A DNA stretch of 64,000 nucleotides from Saccharothrix ecbatanensis (GTDB lineage Bacteria > Actinomycetota > Actinomycetes > Mycobacteriales > Pseudonocardiaceae). Of the stretch, positions 37,291 to 47,930 are shown piece after piece. Location of the stretch: positions 6,014,001 to 6,078,000 of the forward strand of contig NZ_JACHMO010000001.1 of assembly GCF_014205015.1 (NCBI RefSeq). Reading direction: 5' to 3'. Every line of letters begins with the position of its first letter. Position 1 is the stretch's first letter. The position numbers and the translations under genes are program-made. The notes beneath the pieces were generated by a model. It was not told where the DNA came from. It made no database searches and saw only the letters and a list, made by a program, of their open reading frames with translations.

Positions 37291-39783
37291 TCAGAGCGCC
37301 GTTCCCGGGTGGGCGGCGGTGCGGTAGACGGCGTCCGCCACCTGTCGGTACAGGCCCTTCGGGTGGTCGCGGAACAGGGGTTCGGTGCCGAACAGGACCG
37401 CTCGGGCGCCTCGGGGTGACGTGCCTGCCACCACCGCCGCCTGACCGGCCGCCGCCTCCGGCCCACCGGAACCGTCGGCACGGGCGAGCCAGTGCCCCGC
37501 GACGACGTCCTGGTACCGCTGTCGCACGCTCACCCCAGGCCCGAGGTCGGTGAACCAGTAGGGCGCGTACACGAACGAGTGACCGACCTCGCCGGCGTCG
37601 TCCACGACCGTCACGACCCCGTTCGCGTCCTCCCGTCCCGCGACCGCCCGCACCGGCAGCACCCCGGCGTCGGCGTTGAACCTCGCCCCCGTCGCCCCTC
37701 GCGTCACCACACCACCGCGCGCGAGGAACGCGTCCACCCCCGACCTCGCCGCGACGGTCAGCTGGTCGTACCGCAACCCCGACGACACGAACAGCACGTC
37801 CACCGCGGCGAGGTCGAACCCGCCGTTCAGCACGTCCGTGGACACCGGTCGCACCTCGAAACCCATGTCCCGCAACGCCTTCAGCTCATCCGCCGCCACC
37901 GCACCGGCCACCACCGGACGCCGTAACGGCACCCCGCCCACTGTGCCCACGGCCGTGAACCGGACCCCGTACCGGTTCGACACCTCCTCCGCCGCCGACC
38001 GTGCCGAGGCGGGCACCACGATCGTCCCGTCCGCCTGCCGACGCAGCTCCAGCCCACGCGACAGCAGGTCGTTCACCGCCGCCGCGTCCTGGCCGTCGGC
38101 CGGCACGAGCGCCAGGTCGCTGCCCTCCGGGGCCGTCACCGAACCGGTCGGCGACGCCGCCGCCACGTCACGTCCGCGCACGTCCACCGACCCGTCCCGC
38201 ACGACGTCCACCGAAGCGCCCCACAGCAGCCGGTGGCTCCACCCGCTGATGTCGTACATGACCGGCACCTTGGCCGAGATGTCCCGACCGGCCTCCAGCA
38301 TCACGTTGGCCAGAGCGCGTTTCGGCTGGTGCATGTCCACCACGTACGACCCGGCCGGGTACTCCCGACCGCCCGCCGAGAACGCCCGTTCCGCCCGCTT
38401 CACCCGCACGTCGTGCGCCACCAGGTGGTCCACCAACCGTGCCGCGGCCGGACCGGACCGCTGCCCATCGCCCACCGGCACGACGTACGCGCGCGGGAAC
38501 TCGGTGGTGTAGCGGTCCTCCGGGCCGAAACCGGGCACGAAACCGTCCGGCACGAACCGCTGCGACTCCCCCGCCAGACCACGGCGGAACATCTCGATCT
38601 GGTTGTCCACCATCGAAAGCCGGTTGTCCCGCACGTACGTGAGCGCGCTGCGGATCGTCGCCTCGACCACGTCCGTGTTGATCGCCGAACGCCGCCGCAG
38701 TTCCGTCACGGGCTGCGTCACGTAGTCGTTCCGGTTCACCCGCAACGGGATCTCGACCGTGTAGGACACGGCGCCGTGGTACATCGAGTACTGCGCTGTG
38801 TAGATCGGCGCCCAGCCGTCCCACACGCCGGGTTCGTAGTCGCGGAACGGGATCTCCGGCGTGGCCGCCTCCGAGTGCCCGAGTGCCTGCACGGCGTCCT
38901 CCATGTGCAGGCCGCCCGCGTAGCCGTGCTTGATGTAGAGGTCGAAGTCGTAGTTCTGGCCGTGCGGCGGCGTGGTCGGCTCGATCAGCGTGTTCGCCAC
39001 GTACCCGTGCTCGTCCAGCACCAGCAACGGCTGGATGCGCTTGACCACGTCCCGCATCGCCCGCGACTCCGGCTGCGACGACGTGACGAAATCGCGGTTC
39101 AGGTCGAAGCCGCTCGCGTTGGCCCGCGTCCCGGCCACCCGCCCGTCGGGGTTCGCCGTGAGGTTCACGTAGACGCGGTTGCGGTGTAAGAACTCCGCCG
39201 TGTGCCGGTCGGTGCCGAGCGCGAGCGCTTCGATCACGCGGAGAGCGCCGTCGGTGCCCTCCCACTCGTCGCCGTGGATGTTGGCGTTGATCCACACCGG
39301 CGCCTTGTAGGTGTTGCGGAGCAGCTGGTCGCGGGCGGCGGCGACCGGGTCGTTCTCGATCTTCTCGCGCCACGCGTCCTGCTTGCGGGTCTGGGCCGCG
39401 CTTTCGGGGGCGGTGAGCGTCACCAGGTAGAGGTCGCGTCCCTGGGTCGACTGGCCGACGACCTCGACGGAAACCCGGTCGCTGCGGCGCTGGAGGTCGT
39501 TGAGGCGCGGCGCGAGCGAGTGGTACGGCGCGAGACCGAGCTTGATCGACCGGTCGCCCTGGTCCTCCGGGTAGGCGCGCAGGAGCGTGCGGCGGGGGTA
39601 GCCGAGCTTGGCGTCGGGGCGGTTCAGGCCGCTCGCCACGGCCGGCCGGGGTGGCGCGGGAGCGGCGACGTGGTTGCGTTCCGTGCCGTTGGCGGGCTGG
39701 TCGGCCCGGCCGACGACGGGCTCGGCGCTCGCGGGGGTGGCCATCGTGGCCAGCAACAACACCGTGATCAACAACGAACGCAC
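37291..39783 (-). CDS. secreted M14 zinc carboxypeptidase-like protein
   Basis: 830-residue exported metallopeptidase. The signal peptide covers residues 1-20 (ending ASA). The M14 domain spans about 75-400 with zinc ligands His170 and Glu173 in IHGDEWEG and His259 in LDEHGYV, and general base Glu344 in YTVEIPL. Asn229-Arg230 fit the substrate-carboxylate site. The C-terminal 430 residues are a separate alpha/beta region that I cannot assign. The stop lies 25 bp from the convergent lppZ stop. The 22-bp repeat array and the CHAT gene lie upstream. Confidence 0.88.
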   Translation of the reverse strand: MRSLLITVLLLATMATPASAEPVVGRADQPANGTERNHVAAPAPPRPAVASGLNRPDAKLGYPRRTLLRAYPEDQGDRSIKLGLAPYHSLAPRLNDLQRRSDRVSVEVVGQSTQGRDLYLVTLTAPESAAQTRKQDAWREKIENDPVAAARDQLLRNTYKAPVWINANIHGDEWEGTDGALRVIEALALGTDRHTAEFLHRNRVYVNLTANPDGRVAGTRANASGFDLNRDFVTSSQPESRAMRDVVKRIQPLLVLDEHGYVANTLIEPTTPPHGQNYDFDLYIKHGYAGGLHMEDAVQALGHSEAATPEIPFRDYEPGVWDGWAPIYTAQYSMYHGAVSYTVEIPLRVNRNDYVTQPVTELRRRSAINTDVVEATIRSALTYVRDNRLSMVDNQIEMFRRGLAGESQRFVPDGFVPGFGPEDRYTTEFPRAYVVPVGDGQRSGPAAARLVDHLVAHDVRVKRAERAFSAGGREYPAGSYVVDMHQPKRALANVMLEAGRDISAKVPVMYDISGWSHRLLWGASVDVVRDGSVDVRGRDVAAASPTGSVTAPEGSDLALVPADGQDAAAVNDLLSRGLELRRQADGTIVVPASARSAAEEVSNRYGVRFTAVGTVGGVPLRRPVVAGAVAADELKALRDMGFEVRPVSTDVLNGGFDLAAVDVLFVSSGLRYDQLTVAARSGVDAFLARGGVVTRGATGARFNADAGVLPVRAVAGREDANGVVTVVDDAGEVGHSFVYAPYWFTDLGPGVSVRQRYQDVVAGHWLARADGSGGPEAAAGQAAVVAGTSPRGARAVLFGTEPLFRDHPKGLYRQVADAVYRTAAHPGTAL

Positions 39784-39876
39784 CGGGCCGCCTCCGATCG
39801 ATCGCCGAAGAACTCCTACACCCTGAGTAGTGGTTGCGGATCACCCGGTCAACCGGCGAACGGCTGGTCACCCATC

Positions 39877-40041
39877 CGGTGAGTCCTACGTTCAGAACCC
39901 GTGAGTCCTACGTTCGGAACGGGTGAGTCCTACGTTCGCGACCCCCGAATTCAACGCTCACGACGAGCGGCGGGGTGCGTGAGCGTTGAATTCGGGGGTT
40001 CTGAACGTAGGACTCACGCGACGTGAACGTAGGACTCACGG
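39877..40041. repeat. 22-bp stop-proximal repeat family, array 3 (inverted, 4+3 units)
   Basis: Left arm of four units in GAGTCC orientation (39877-39964), an 11-bp spacer, then a right arm of three units in the opposite orientation (39976-40041). The central arms 39943-39961 and 39979-39997 are perfect 19-bp inverted repeats (CCCCGAATTCAACGCTCAC). The array lies between the CHAT gene stop (20 bp away) and the start of the M14 peptidase gene. Confidence 0.93.
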
Positions 40042-40061
40042 GGTGAGCTGGGGGTTTGAGG

Positions 40062-42710
40062 TCAGCCCGAGCCTAGGCACACGAACGGGCGGCGCAGCGG
40101 GTCGACGGCCACCGCGTCGGCCAACGCCACCGCCGGTGACGCCCCGCCCGCGAGGTTGCGGTGGAAGTCGGCCATCGCCGCCGCCGACGGCTCGTCGCCC
40201 ACCCGGCTGGACGCCGCGATCACCGTCCGCGCGCCGCTCGCCAGCAGCGCGCCGGCGAACCCCAGCGGCTCGTCACCGGGCCGCACGCGGTTCAACGCCA
40301 GCTCGCACGCGGCCAGCACGACCTGGTGCGGCGGCCGGCGCACCCGCCCCACCTCGTGCGCGAACATCGCGCCGTCCACCAGCTCCAGCCGCGAGAACAG
40401 CGCGTTCTCCGGCTCGTGCTCGCCGTGCGCGGCGATGTGCGCCAACTCCACGCCGTCCAACGCCTCCAGCACCGAGTTCACCCGCGCCTCGCTGACGCCG
40501 AGCAGCTTCGCCTCACCGTGGTAACCCGCGAGCCGGTCGATCTCACCCTGCGCCGCGTGCAACCCCGGACCGCGCACCAGCAGCACCCCGGTGGCCGGCT
40601 CCCGGTCCGCCCGGATCGCCGACACCCACGCGGTGGCGGACGGCGCGGCGGTGGTCGGCCGGTTCGCGCACATCGGCAGCACACCCCACGGCACCACGTA
40701 CAGCGCACCCGTCGGCACGATGACCAGCTCCCGCGAGCCGATCATCGGCGCCAGCGGACGCAGCAGCAGCCGGTCCAGCTTCTCCGCCTCACGGCGCGCG
40801 GACGCCGCGATGACCTCCGCCAGCAGCGGCGGCAGGTAGTCCGGCGCCAACGCGTTGAGGTCGGCGTGCAGGCGGCGCGCGCTCTCCGTGACGGCGGCGG
40901 CCGACCCGAGGCGCACCATGCGGACACGTTCCCCGGCCAGCACCAAGGCGACCAGCTCGTCGTCGGACACCGCGAAGCTCACCATGGCCCGTCCACCAAG
41001 CCGGGCCAGCACCTCGTCCGGCGTCACGACCGGGCGCGGCGTGCCCCACGGGCCGGAAGTCCAGCCCATCCGCGTCGCGGCACGCTGGCTCTGCTTGAGC
41101 CGCCCCTCCAGCTCGGCGGTCGGCAGGCCGTCGAGGCGGGCCCGCAGCAGCACCCGGCTCAACCGGCGCACGTCGGCGATCCGTTCGCCCAGCTCGGAAT
41201 CCACCGCGGACTCGGCCGGGTCGTACCGGTACAGCTGCGCCCTGGTCCGCTCCAGCCAGGTGAACAGCCGCTTCGCGTCGGCCGCCGAGTCACCGGCCTC
41301 CAGCACCAGCCGGACGGCGAGTTCACCCAGCTCACGGCCGTGCACGGCGGTTCCCGAGACGAGTTCCAGCCCACCCAGTCGGTCCCGCATCCGGCCCAGT
41401 TCGGCCAACCCCGCCTTCGCCTGCGCCAACGCCACCCGCTCGTTGCCGCGGGCCAGCGCCAGCTCCGCCCGGCACAGCCGCAGCAGCATCCGGTGGTCGA
41501 TCGGCGTGATCCGGCGTGACTTGGGGACGCGGCGCAGCAACTCGGCGCCGCGGTCCGGGGAACCCCGGCGGATCTCCAGCCGGGCCGCCAGCACGAGCGC
41601 GAACGCGGCCTGGTCGAGCAGCTTCAACCCGGCCAGCTCGACGGACAGCTCCAGGGCGCGCACCACCACTTCGGCGACCGGCCGCCGTGACTCCAAGGCC
41701 CGCAGCACGTCCACCCGCAACGCGATCAGCCCCGCCACCGCAGCCCACGCCGGACTGCCGCGCCCCACCAGCTTCCGCTGCGCCGACCGCGCCATCCGCC
41801 GGGCCAGCACGAGGTCGCCGTCCTGCAACGCCGCCGCCGCGCGGAACAGCTCGGCCTCGGCCACGTCCTGCCCGATGCGTTGGCGGCGCAGCTCCGGCAG
41901 CACCTCGTCCAGCAGCCGACCGGCCTCGTCGGCCAGACCGACGCTGATCATCGCCTCGGCCTGGTCGATGCGCAGCCGCAGCAGCAGGCCGGGTTCGAGT
42001 TCCTGGAACGCCCGGTTGGCCTCGTGGTAGTGGTGCAGTGCGGCCGGGATGTCACCGGCGCGCTGCACCGCGTTGCCCAACGCGTGCTCGGCGATCGCGG
42101 CGCGCAACGGCAGGTCGTGCGCGTTGGCCAGCTCGACCGCCCGGTTCAGGTCGCGGACGGCCTTCTCGTGGCGGTGGACCTCGCCGTGCGCGTTGCCCCG
42201 GTTGGACAACGCGAGCGCGAGCAGGTCGACGGACTCCTGGCCGGCGTGCGCGGTGAGGCGCCGTTCGCTGCGCTCGATCTCCCGGTCGAGCTGGGCGATG
42301 CCCTCGTCGATGCGGCCGACCCGGCACAGCAGGGCGGCGCGGTTGAGGTTGACCAGGGTGGAGAGGTGGGCGCGCAACTCCTCGTCCCGCAGGCCCGCCA
42401 GCTCGCGGTCGACGCCGGCGAGCTGGACCAGGCCGTCGTCCACGTTGCCCGTCTCGGCGAGGCAGAACGCCAGCGTGTTCAGCAGCCGGGTGCGGACCTC
42501 AAGCCGTGCCTGCGGGTCGATGCCCGGGGTCTCCAGCAGGGCCAGGCCCCGGCGCATCTGCCGGATCGCGGCGGGGTGTCGGTCGGCGGTGGCCGCGTCC
42601 AACGCGCTGCGGTGCAGCTGCCGGGCCAGCGCGACCGTGTCGTCCGGCCCGGAGGAGGCGCGGCGCGTCCCGCGTGGTCTGCGAACGGGTGTTTGCGCAG
42701 GCACCGTCAT
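40062..42710 (-). CDS. TPR-CHAT caspase-like protein
   Basis: 882-residue protein. The first 550 residues are helical TPR-like repeats (for example LALSNRGNAHGEVHRHEKAVRDL read in pieces). A C-terminal CHAT domain (about 600-882) of the caspase/gingipain clan follows. The dyad is intact: His762 in HIAAHGEH and Cys802 in VLAACELAL. CHAT proteases act as regulated endopeptidases, and the TPRs usually bind an activator or substrate. A small peptide gene starts 314 nt upstream on the same strand and ends 104 nt before this ATG, making it a candidate substrate. No clear ribosome binding site precedes the ATG at 42710. Confidence 0.88.
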   Translation of the reverse strand: MTVPAQTPVRRPRGTRRASSGPDDTVALARQLHRSALDAATADRHPAAIRQMRRGLALLETPGIDPQARLEVRTRLLNTLAFCLAETGNVDDGLVQLAGVDRELAGLRDEELRAHLSTLVNLNRAALLCRVGRIDEGIAQLDREIERSERRLTAHAGQESVDLLALALSNRGNAHGEVHRHEKAVRDLNRAVELANAHDLPLRAAIAEHALGNAVQRAGDIPAALHHYHEANRAFQELEPGLLLRLRIDQAEAMISVGLADEAGRLLDEVLPELRRQRIGQDVAEAELFRAAAALQDGDLVLARRMARSAQRKLVGRGSPAWAAVAGLIALRVDVLRALESRRPVAEVVVRALELSVELAGLKLLDQAAFALVLAARLEIRRGSPDRGAELLRRVPKSRRITPIDHRMLLRLCRAELALARGNERVALAQAKAGLAELGRMRDRLGGLELVSGTAVHGRELGELAVRLVLEAGDSAADAKRLFTWLERTRAQLYRYDPAESAVDSELGERIADVRRLSRVLLRARLDGLPTAELEGRLKQSQRAATRMGWTSGPWGTPRPVVTPDEVLARLGGRAMVSFAVSDDELVALVLAGERVRMVRLGSAAAVTESARRLHADLNALAPDYLPPLLAEVIAASARREAEKLDRLLLRPLAPMIGSRELVIVPTGALYVVPWGVLPMCANRPTTAAPSATAWVSAIRADREPATGVLLVRGPGLHAAQGEIDRLAGYHGEAKLLGVSEARVNSVLEALDGVELAHIAAHGEHEPENALFSRLELVDGAMFAHEVGRVRRPPHQVVLAACELALNRVRPGDEPLGFAGALLASGARTVIAASSRVGDEPSAAAMADFHRNLAGGASPAVALADAVAVDPLRRPFVCLGSG

Positions 42711-42814
42711 ATGAGATCACAGGGGACAGGCGGATACCGCCGGCCACGAGGTCGGCGGCACCCGGTGTGACGTCACTGCAATGTCGGTCGCTGGGCGATC
42801 AGATCGCTCGGCGA

Positions 42815-43024
42815 TCAGTTGGTCGGCGTGACCGCCACCGGCTCGTCGCCGGTCGGCTTGTACGGGCCGCCCATCGGCTTCACGAGCGGGTCGCCGGTCG
42901 GCTTGTACGGGCCGCCGGTGGGCTCCGCGCCCCCACCACCCCCGCCGGTGTCCGTTCCCGCGTCGATGATGCCTTCCTCGACGGTGTCGATCCGGTTGAC
43001 GAGGTTCGGGTCATGACGAGCCAT
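42815..43024 (-). CDS. small repeat-containing peptide upstream of CHAT gene
   Basis: Unrecognised 69-residue protein with a strong ribosome binding site GGGGAGG about 6 nt before its ATG at 43024. The N-terminal third (MARHDPNLVNRIDTVEEGII) could be a short helix. A Gly-rich linker (six Gly) leads to two copies of the 9-residue motif GGPYKPTGD separated by PLVKPM, then an EPVAVTPTN tail. No signal peptide or membrane segment. Same strand as the CHAT gene, with a 104-nt gap and no terminator in it, so co-expression is likely. It may be a CHAT substrate, regulator or guarded protein. Confidence 0.7.
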   Translation of the reverse strand: MARHDPNLVNRIDTVEEGIIDAGTDTGGGGGGAEPTGGPYKPTGDPLVKPMGGPYKPTGDEPVAVTPTN

Positions 43025-43301
43025 CGCGTTGCCTCCCCTACAACAGACCCCTCGGGCGGGGCGTCCTCTGCGTCGGATTGATCGTTTCGGCGGGTCCCCC
43101 GACCCCGGCCGAACGGTTCAAGCGTGACACAAATGGACGCAGCCAAGAAGGTTCAGTTTCACGGAGAGCAACCACTGGCCCGTTCCTTAGGCCATCTGCC
43201 AGCACCGGAGAAGCGCTTCAAGGAGTGTTACCACACGAATGGGTGAACGCCTTAACACTCTGACGGCATCTCGTGACCGCAGAAGGGCGCCCGGAAACAG
43301 C
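43025..43301. other. upstream region of the small peptide/CHAT unit
   Basis: This stretch carries no gene that I can support. It should hold the promoter for the small peptide and CHAT genes, but no confident -35/-10 pair is visible. With the adjacent gatB terminator the gap totals 324 bp. Confidence 0.5.
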
Positions 43302-43335
43302 GGTGGGGCAGGGCTCACGAGAGCCCTGCCCCACC
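43302..43335 (-). terminator. gatCAB operon terminator
   Basis: Perfect 15-bp inverted repeat GGTGGGGCAGGGCTC / GAGCCCTGCCCCACC with a 4-nt loop, 13 nt beyond the gatB stop. Confidence 0.9.
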
Positions 43336-43348
43336 GGTGGAACCACTG

Positions 43349-44851
43349 CTACGAACAGCGGGCGATGATCAGCTCGCGCACGCGCTTCGCGTCCGCTTGA
43401 CCCTTCGTCGCCTTCATGACCGCGCCGACGATCGCACCGGCCGCCGCCACCTTGCCGTCGCGGATCTTCGCCGCCACGTCCGGCTGCGCGGCCAGCGCCT
43501 CGTCCACCGCCTTCTCCAGCGCCGAGTCGTCCGAGACGACCTTCAGGCCGCGGGCCTCGATGACGGCCTCCGGCTCGCCCTCGCCCTCCAGCACACCGGT
43601 GACGACCTCGCGGGCCAGCTTGTTCGTCAGCTCACCCGAGTTCACCAACCCGATCACGCGGGCGATCTGCGCCGGCGTGATGGCCAGCTCGGTCAGCTCG
43701 ACGCCGCGGTTGTTGGCCTCCTTGGTCAGGTAGGACACCCACCACGACCGGGCCTCGGTGTGCGTCGCGCCGGCGTCCACCGTCGCCGCCACCAGGTCCA
43801 CCGCACCGGCGTTGACCAGGTCGCGCAGCTCGGCGTCGGTCAGCGACCACTCGTCCTTCACCCGCTTGCGGCGCTCCCACGGCAGCTCCGGCAGCGTGCC
43901 GCGCAGCTCCTCGACCCACTCGCGGGACGGCGCGATCGGGGCCAGGTCGGGCTCCGGGAAGTACCGGTAGTCCTCCGCCGTCTCCTTCGTTCGCCCCGGC
44001 GACGTGCTGCCGGTGGACTCGTCGAAGTGCCGGGTCTCCTGGGTGATCTTCCCGCCGGACGCCAGCACGGCCGCCTGGCGGGTCATCTCGAACCGCACCG
44101 CCCGCTCGACGCTGCGCAGCGAGTTGACGTTCTTCGTCTCGGTGCGGGTGCCCAGCTCGCCCGTGGTCTTCGGCGAGAGCGACACGTTCGCGTCGCACCG
44201 CAGCGAACCCTGGTCCATCCGGACGTCCGACACGTCGAGCGCCTTCAGCAGGTCGCGCAACGCGGTGACGTACGCGCGCGCCACCTCGGGCGCCCGCTCG
44301 CCGGTGCCCGGGATCATCTTGGTGACGATCTCGATCAGCGGCACGCCGGCCCGGTTGTAGTCCAGCAGCGAGTGCTCCGCGCCGTGGATGCGGCCGTCCG
44401 AGCCGCCGACGTGCAGCGACTTGCCGGTGTCCTCTTCCATGTGCGCGCGCTCGATCTCGACCCGGAACAGCGAGCCGTCGTCCAGCGTCACGTCCAGGTA
44501 GCCGTTGAACGCGATCGGCTCGTCGTACTGCGACGTCTGGAAGTTCTTCGGCATGTCCGGGTAGAAGTAGTTCTTCCGGGCGAACCGGCACCACTCCGCG
44601 ATCTCGCAGTTGAGCGCCAACCCGATCCGGATCGCCGACTCCACCGCCTTGCCGTTGAGCGTGGGCAGCGCGCCGGGCATGCCGAGGCAGGTCGGGCAGA
44701 CCTGCGTGTTCGGCTCACCGCCGAAGACGTTCGCGCAGCCGCAGAACATCTTCGTGTTGGTGTGCAGCTCGACGTGCACCTCCAGCCCGAGCACCGGGTC
44801 GAAGCGCTCGATGACCTCGGCGTAGTCCATCAGCTCGTGCACCGACGTCAT
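43349..44851 (-). CDS. gatB: Asp-tRNA(Asn)/Glu-tRNA(Gln) amidotransferase subunit B
   Basis: 500-residue tRNA-binding and kinase subunit of GatCAB, which converts Glu-tRNA-Gln to Gln-tRNA-Gln. Family motifs are [28 protein letters not shown] and [11 protein letters not shown], and a C-terminal YqeY domain (about 350-500). The ATG at 44851 overlaps the stop of the small membrane gene by 4 nt. Last gene of the operon. Confidence 0.97.
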   Translation of the reverse strand: MTSVHELMDYAEVIERFDPVLGLEVHVELHTNTKMFCGCANVFGGEPNTQVCPTCLGMPGALPTLNGKAVESAIRIGLALNCEIAEWCRFARKNYFYPDMPKNFQTSQYDEPIAFNGYLDVTLDDGSLFRVEIERAHMEEDTGKSLHVGGSDGRIHGAEHSLLDYNRAGVPLIEIVTKMIPGTGERAPEVARAYVTALRDLLKALDVSDVRMDQGSLRCDANVSLSPKTTGELGTRTETKNVNSLRSVERAVRFEMTRQAAVLASGGKITQETRHFDESTGSTSPGRTKETAEDYRYFPEPDLAPIAPSREWVEELRGTLPELPWERRKRVKDEWSLTDAELRDLVNAGAVDLVAATVDAGATHTEARSWWVSYLTKEANNRGVELTELAITPAQIARVIGLVNSGELTNKLAREVVTGVLEGEGEPEAVIEARGLKVVSDDSALEKAVDEALAAQPDVAAKIRDGKVAAAGAIVGAVMKATKGQADAKRVRELIIARCS

Positions 44852-45035
44852 GCTTTCCCGTCCTTCCGCAGACCCCGCACGGCCAGCGCCGCACCGGTGA
44901 TCGCCACCAGGATGCTCGCCACCGCGTTGGCCAGCGCGAGCTTGTCGTTCTTGCCGCGGGCCGCCTTCAACGTGGAGAACGCGCTGGTGGCCGCACCCGC
45001 GGCGCCGACCAGCGACAGGATCGTGCGTCCGCGCT

Positions 45036-45039
<4 letters not shown>
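44848..45039 (-). CDS. small two-helix membrane protein in the gat operon
   Basis: 63-residue protein, not recognised. A basic N-terminus (MKRGRT) and two hydrophobic stretches (about 7-22 and 36-55) are separated by a charged KAARGKNDK loop, with a basic C-terminus (RGLRKDGKA). Its GTG overlaps the gatA stop by 4 nt, and its TGA overlaps the gatB ATG by 4 nt, so it is translationally locked into gatCAB. M. tuberculosis has pfkA between gatA and gatB instead. Confidence 0.75.
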
Positions 45040-46546
<1,507 letters not shown>

Positions 46547-46550
<4 letters not shown>

Positions 46551-46627
46551 GATTCCGCCTCCGCGCGGAAGATAACGTCGGCGGTACCGGACGCCGCCTC
46601 CGCGGAGAAGATCACGTCGGCGGTCAT
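46547..46627 (-). CDS. 26-residue frame bridging gatC and gatA
   Basis: Short frame [26 protein letters not shown]. Its ATG overlaps the gatC TGA and its TGA overlaps the gatA ATG, each by ATGA. It consists of two copies of one DNA segment containing ACCGCCGACGT and GCGGAGGCGG, so the peptide is an internal duplication and the second copy carries the gatA ribosome binding site. It may be a coupling device rather than a functional peptide. Not recognised. Confidence 0.5.
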
Positions 46628-46923
46628 GCTTCCTCCCCCAGGATGCGGGGCACCCGGAAGCGGCCGTCCTCGGCGGCGGGGGCGCCCGCGAGCGCCTGCT
46701 GCTGACCGAGGCTGGGACGCACCACGTCCTCGCGGAACACGTTGGTCAGCGGAACGGCGTGCGAAGTGGGTGGGATGTCCGCGGTGGCGATGTCGCCCAC
46801 CGTGGCCACCGACTGGAGGATCACGTCCAACTGGCCGGCGAACAGGTCCAGCTCGTCGTCCGTGACGGCGAGCCTCGCCAGGCGGGCCAGATGCGCGACC
46901 TCGTCGCGGGAGATGCTGGGCAC
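46624..46923 (-). CDS. gatC: Glu-tRNA(Gln) amidotransferase subunit C
   Basis: 99-residue scaffold subunit that links GatA and GatB. It opens [22 protein letters not shown] (read in pieces), continues with the central [21 protein letters not shown], and ends [10 protein letters not shown], all typical of the family. The GTG at 46923 is the first start. First gene of the gat operon, divergent from the ACT-domain gene. Confidence 0.95.
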   Translation of the reverse strand: MPSISRDEVAHLARLARLAVTDDELDLFAGQLDVILQSVATVGDIATADIPPTSHAVPLTNVFREDVVRPSLGQQQALAGAPAAEDGRFRVPRILGEEA

Positions 46924-47149
46924 CTCGTCAACCCCCGGGGGTCTGGTTTTATGGTTTTTGGACCTGCCGAGTCTATTGGCTGGTCAGGGCGGACTTCGAC
47001 CGGGTTACCCGCGCCCGCGCGCGTGGGTGCGCGATTTTACCGGTGGGCAACGTGCCTGGTGGGTCGGAAAGCGAAGCTGCGTCTGCGAGAATCATCGACC
47101 GGCGAGTTCCACCTCGATGCTCCACCCACAGCCTTTGGAGGCCTGCACC

Positions 47150-47800
47150 GTGTCCTTCCTGATCCGGGTCCAGCTCCCGGACCGTCCCGGCACCCTGGGC
47201 GCGGTCGCCTCCGCGCTCGGCGCCATCGGGGCCGACATACTCAGCGTGGACGTGGTGGAACGCGGCGCCGGCCTGGCCATCGACGACCTGGTGGTCGAAC
47301 TGCCCTCCGGGCGGCTGCCGGACGTGCTGATCACGGCCGCCGAGTCCATCGAAGGCGTCGAGGTGGACGCCGTCCGGCCGTACGCGGGTGTGCTGGACAC
47401 CCACCGCGAGCTGGAGCTGGTCGAAGAGGTCGCCGAGGACCCGCGCAACGGGCTCGCGGTGTTCACCGAGGGCGTGCCGAAGATCATCCGGGCGGGGTGG
47501 GCGGTGGTCGTGTCGTGGGACGGGTCCACCGTGCGCCGGCTGACCTCGTCGTCGGCCGCGCCGGAGACGAAGCTGGAGGCCCCGTGGATGCCGCTGGCGC
47601 GGGCGACCGTGCTGGACGGCGAGGAGGACTGGGTGCCGGAGACGTGGCGGGAGCTGGGCACCGAGCTGGCCGCCACCCCTCTCGGCAAACCGGACCGCGT
47701 CCTGCTCGTGGGCCGTCCCGGCGGCCCCATGTTCCGCGCCGCCGAAGTGGCCCGCCTCGCCCACCTGGCCGGCATCGTCTCCGTCGTCCTCCCCGACTAA
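47150..47800 (+). CDS. ACT-domain amino-acid-binding protein
   Basis: 216-residue protein syntenic with Rv3013 next to ligA and gatC. The N-terminal ACT domain (VSFLIRVQLPDRPGTLGAVA) probably binds an amino acid. The C-terminal 130 residues form a second, less familiar domain ending in LAGIVSVVLPD. Likely a regulatory ligand sensor; its partner is unknown. The GTG at 47150 has GGAGG about 9 nt upstream. Its stop is followed directly by the 22-bp repeat array. Confidence 0.82.
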   Translation: MSFLIRVQLPDRPGTLGAVASALGAIGADILSVDVVERGAGLAIDDLVVELPSGRLPDVLITAAESIEGVEVDAVRPYAGVLDTHRELELVEEVAEDPRNGLAVFTEGVPKIIRAGWAVVVSWDGSTVRRLTSSSAAPETKLEAPWMPLARATVLDGEEDWVPETWRELGTELAATPLGKPDRVLLVGRPGGPMFRAAEVARLAHLAGIVSVVLPD

Positions 47801-47801
47801 C

Positions 47802-47924
47802 CCGCGAGTCGAACACTCAGGTCGCGCGAGTCGAACACTCAGGCCCACCGAGTCGAACGTTCGGAACGTTGAATTCGGAGGTCCTGGAGGTTCGACACGC
47901 GGGACCTGAAGGTTCGACACGCGC
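47802..47924. repeat. 22-bp stop-proximal repeat family, array 4 (stop to stop)
   Basis: This array fills the whole 130-bp convergent gap between the ACT gene stop (47800) and the LysE gene stop (47931). Left units 47802-47823, 47824-47845 and 47846-47867 share GAGTCGAAC. Right units (overlapping at 47859, then 47881-47902 and 47903-47924) are in reverse orientation. The arms can pair as a long imperfect hairpin. Both flanks begin with a short C run after each stop codon. Confidence 0.92.
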
Positions 47925-47930
47925 GGGGGT

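Noticed and set aside
40062..43024. Gasdermin-type or CRISPR-associated CHAT defence operon
   Set aside because: No gasdermin-like protein or Cas gene is nearby, and the small peptide has no hydrophobic pore-forming segment.
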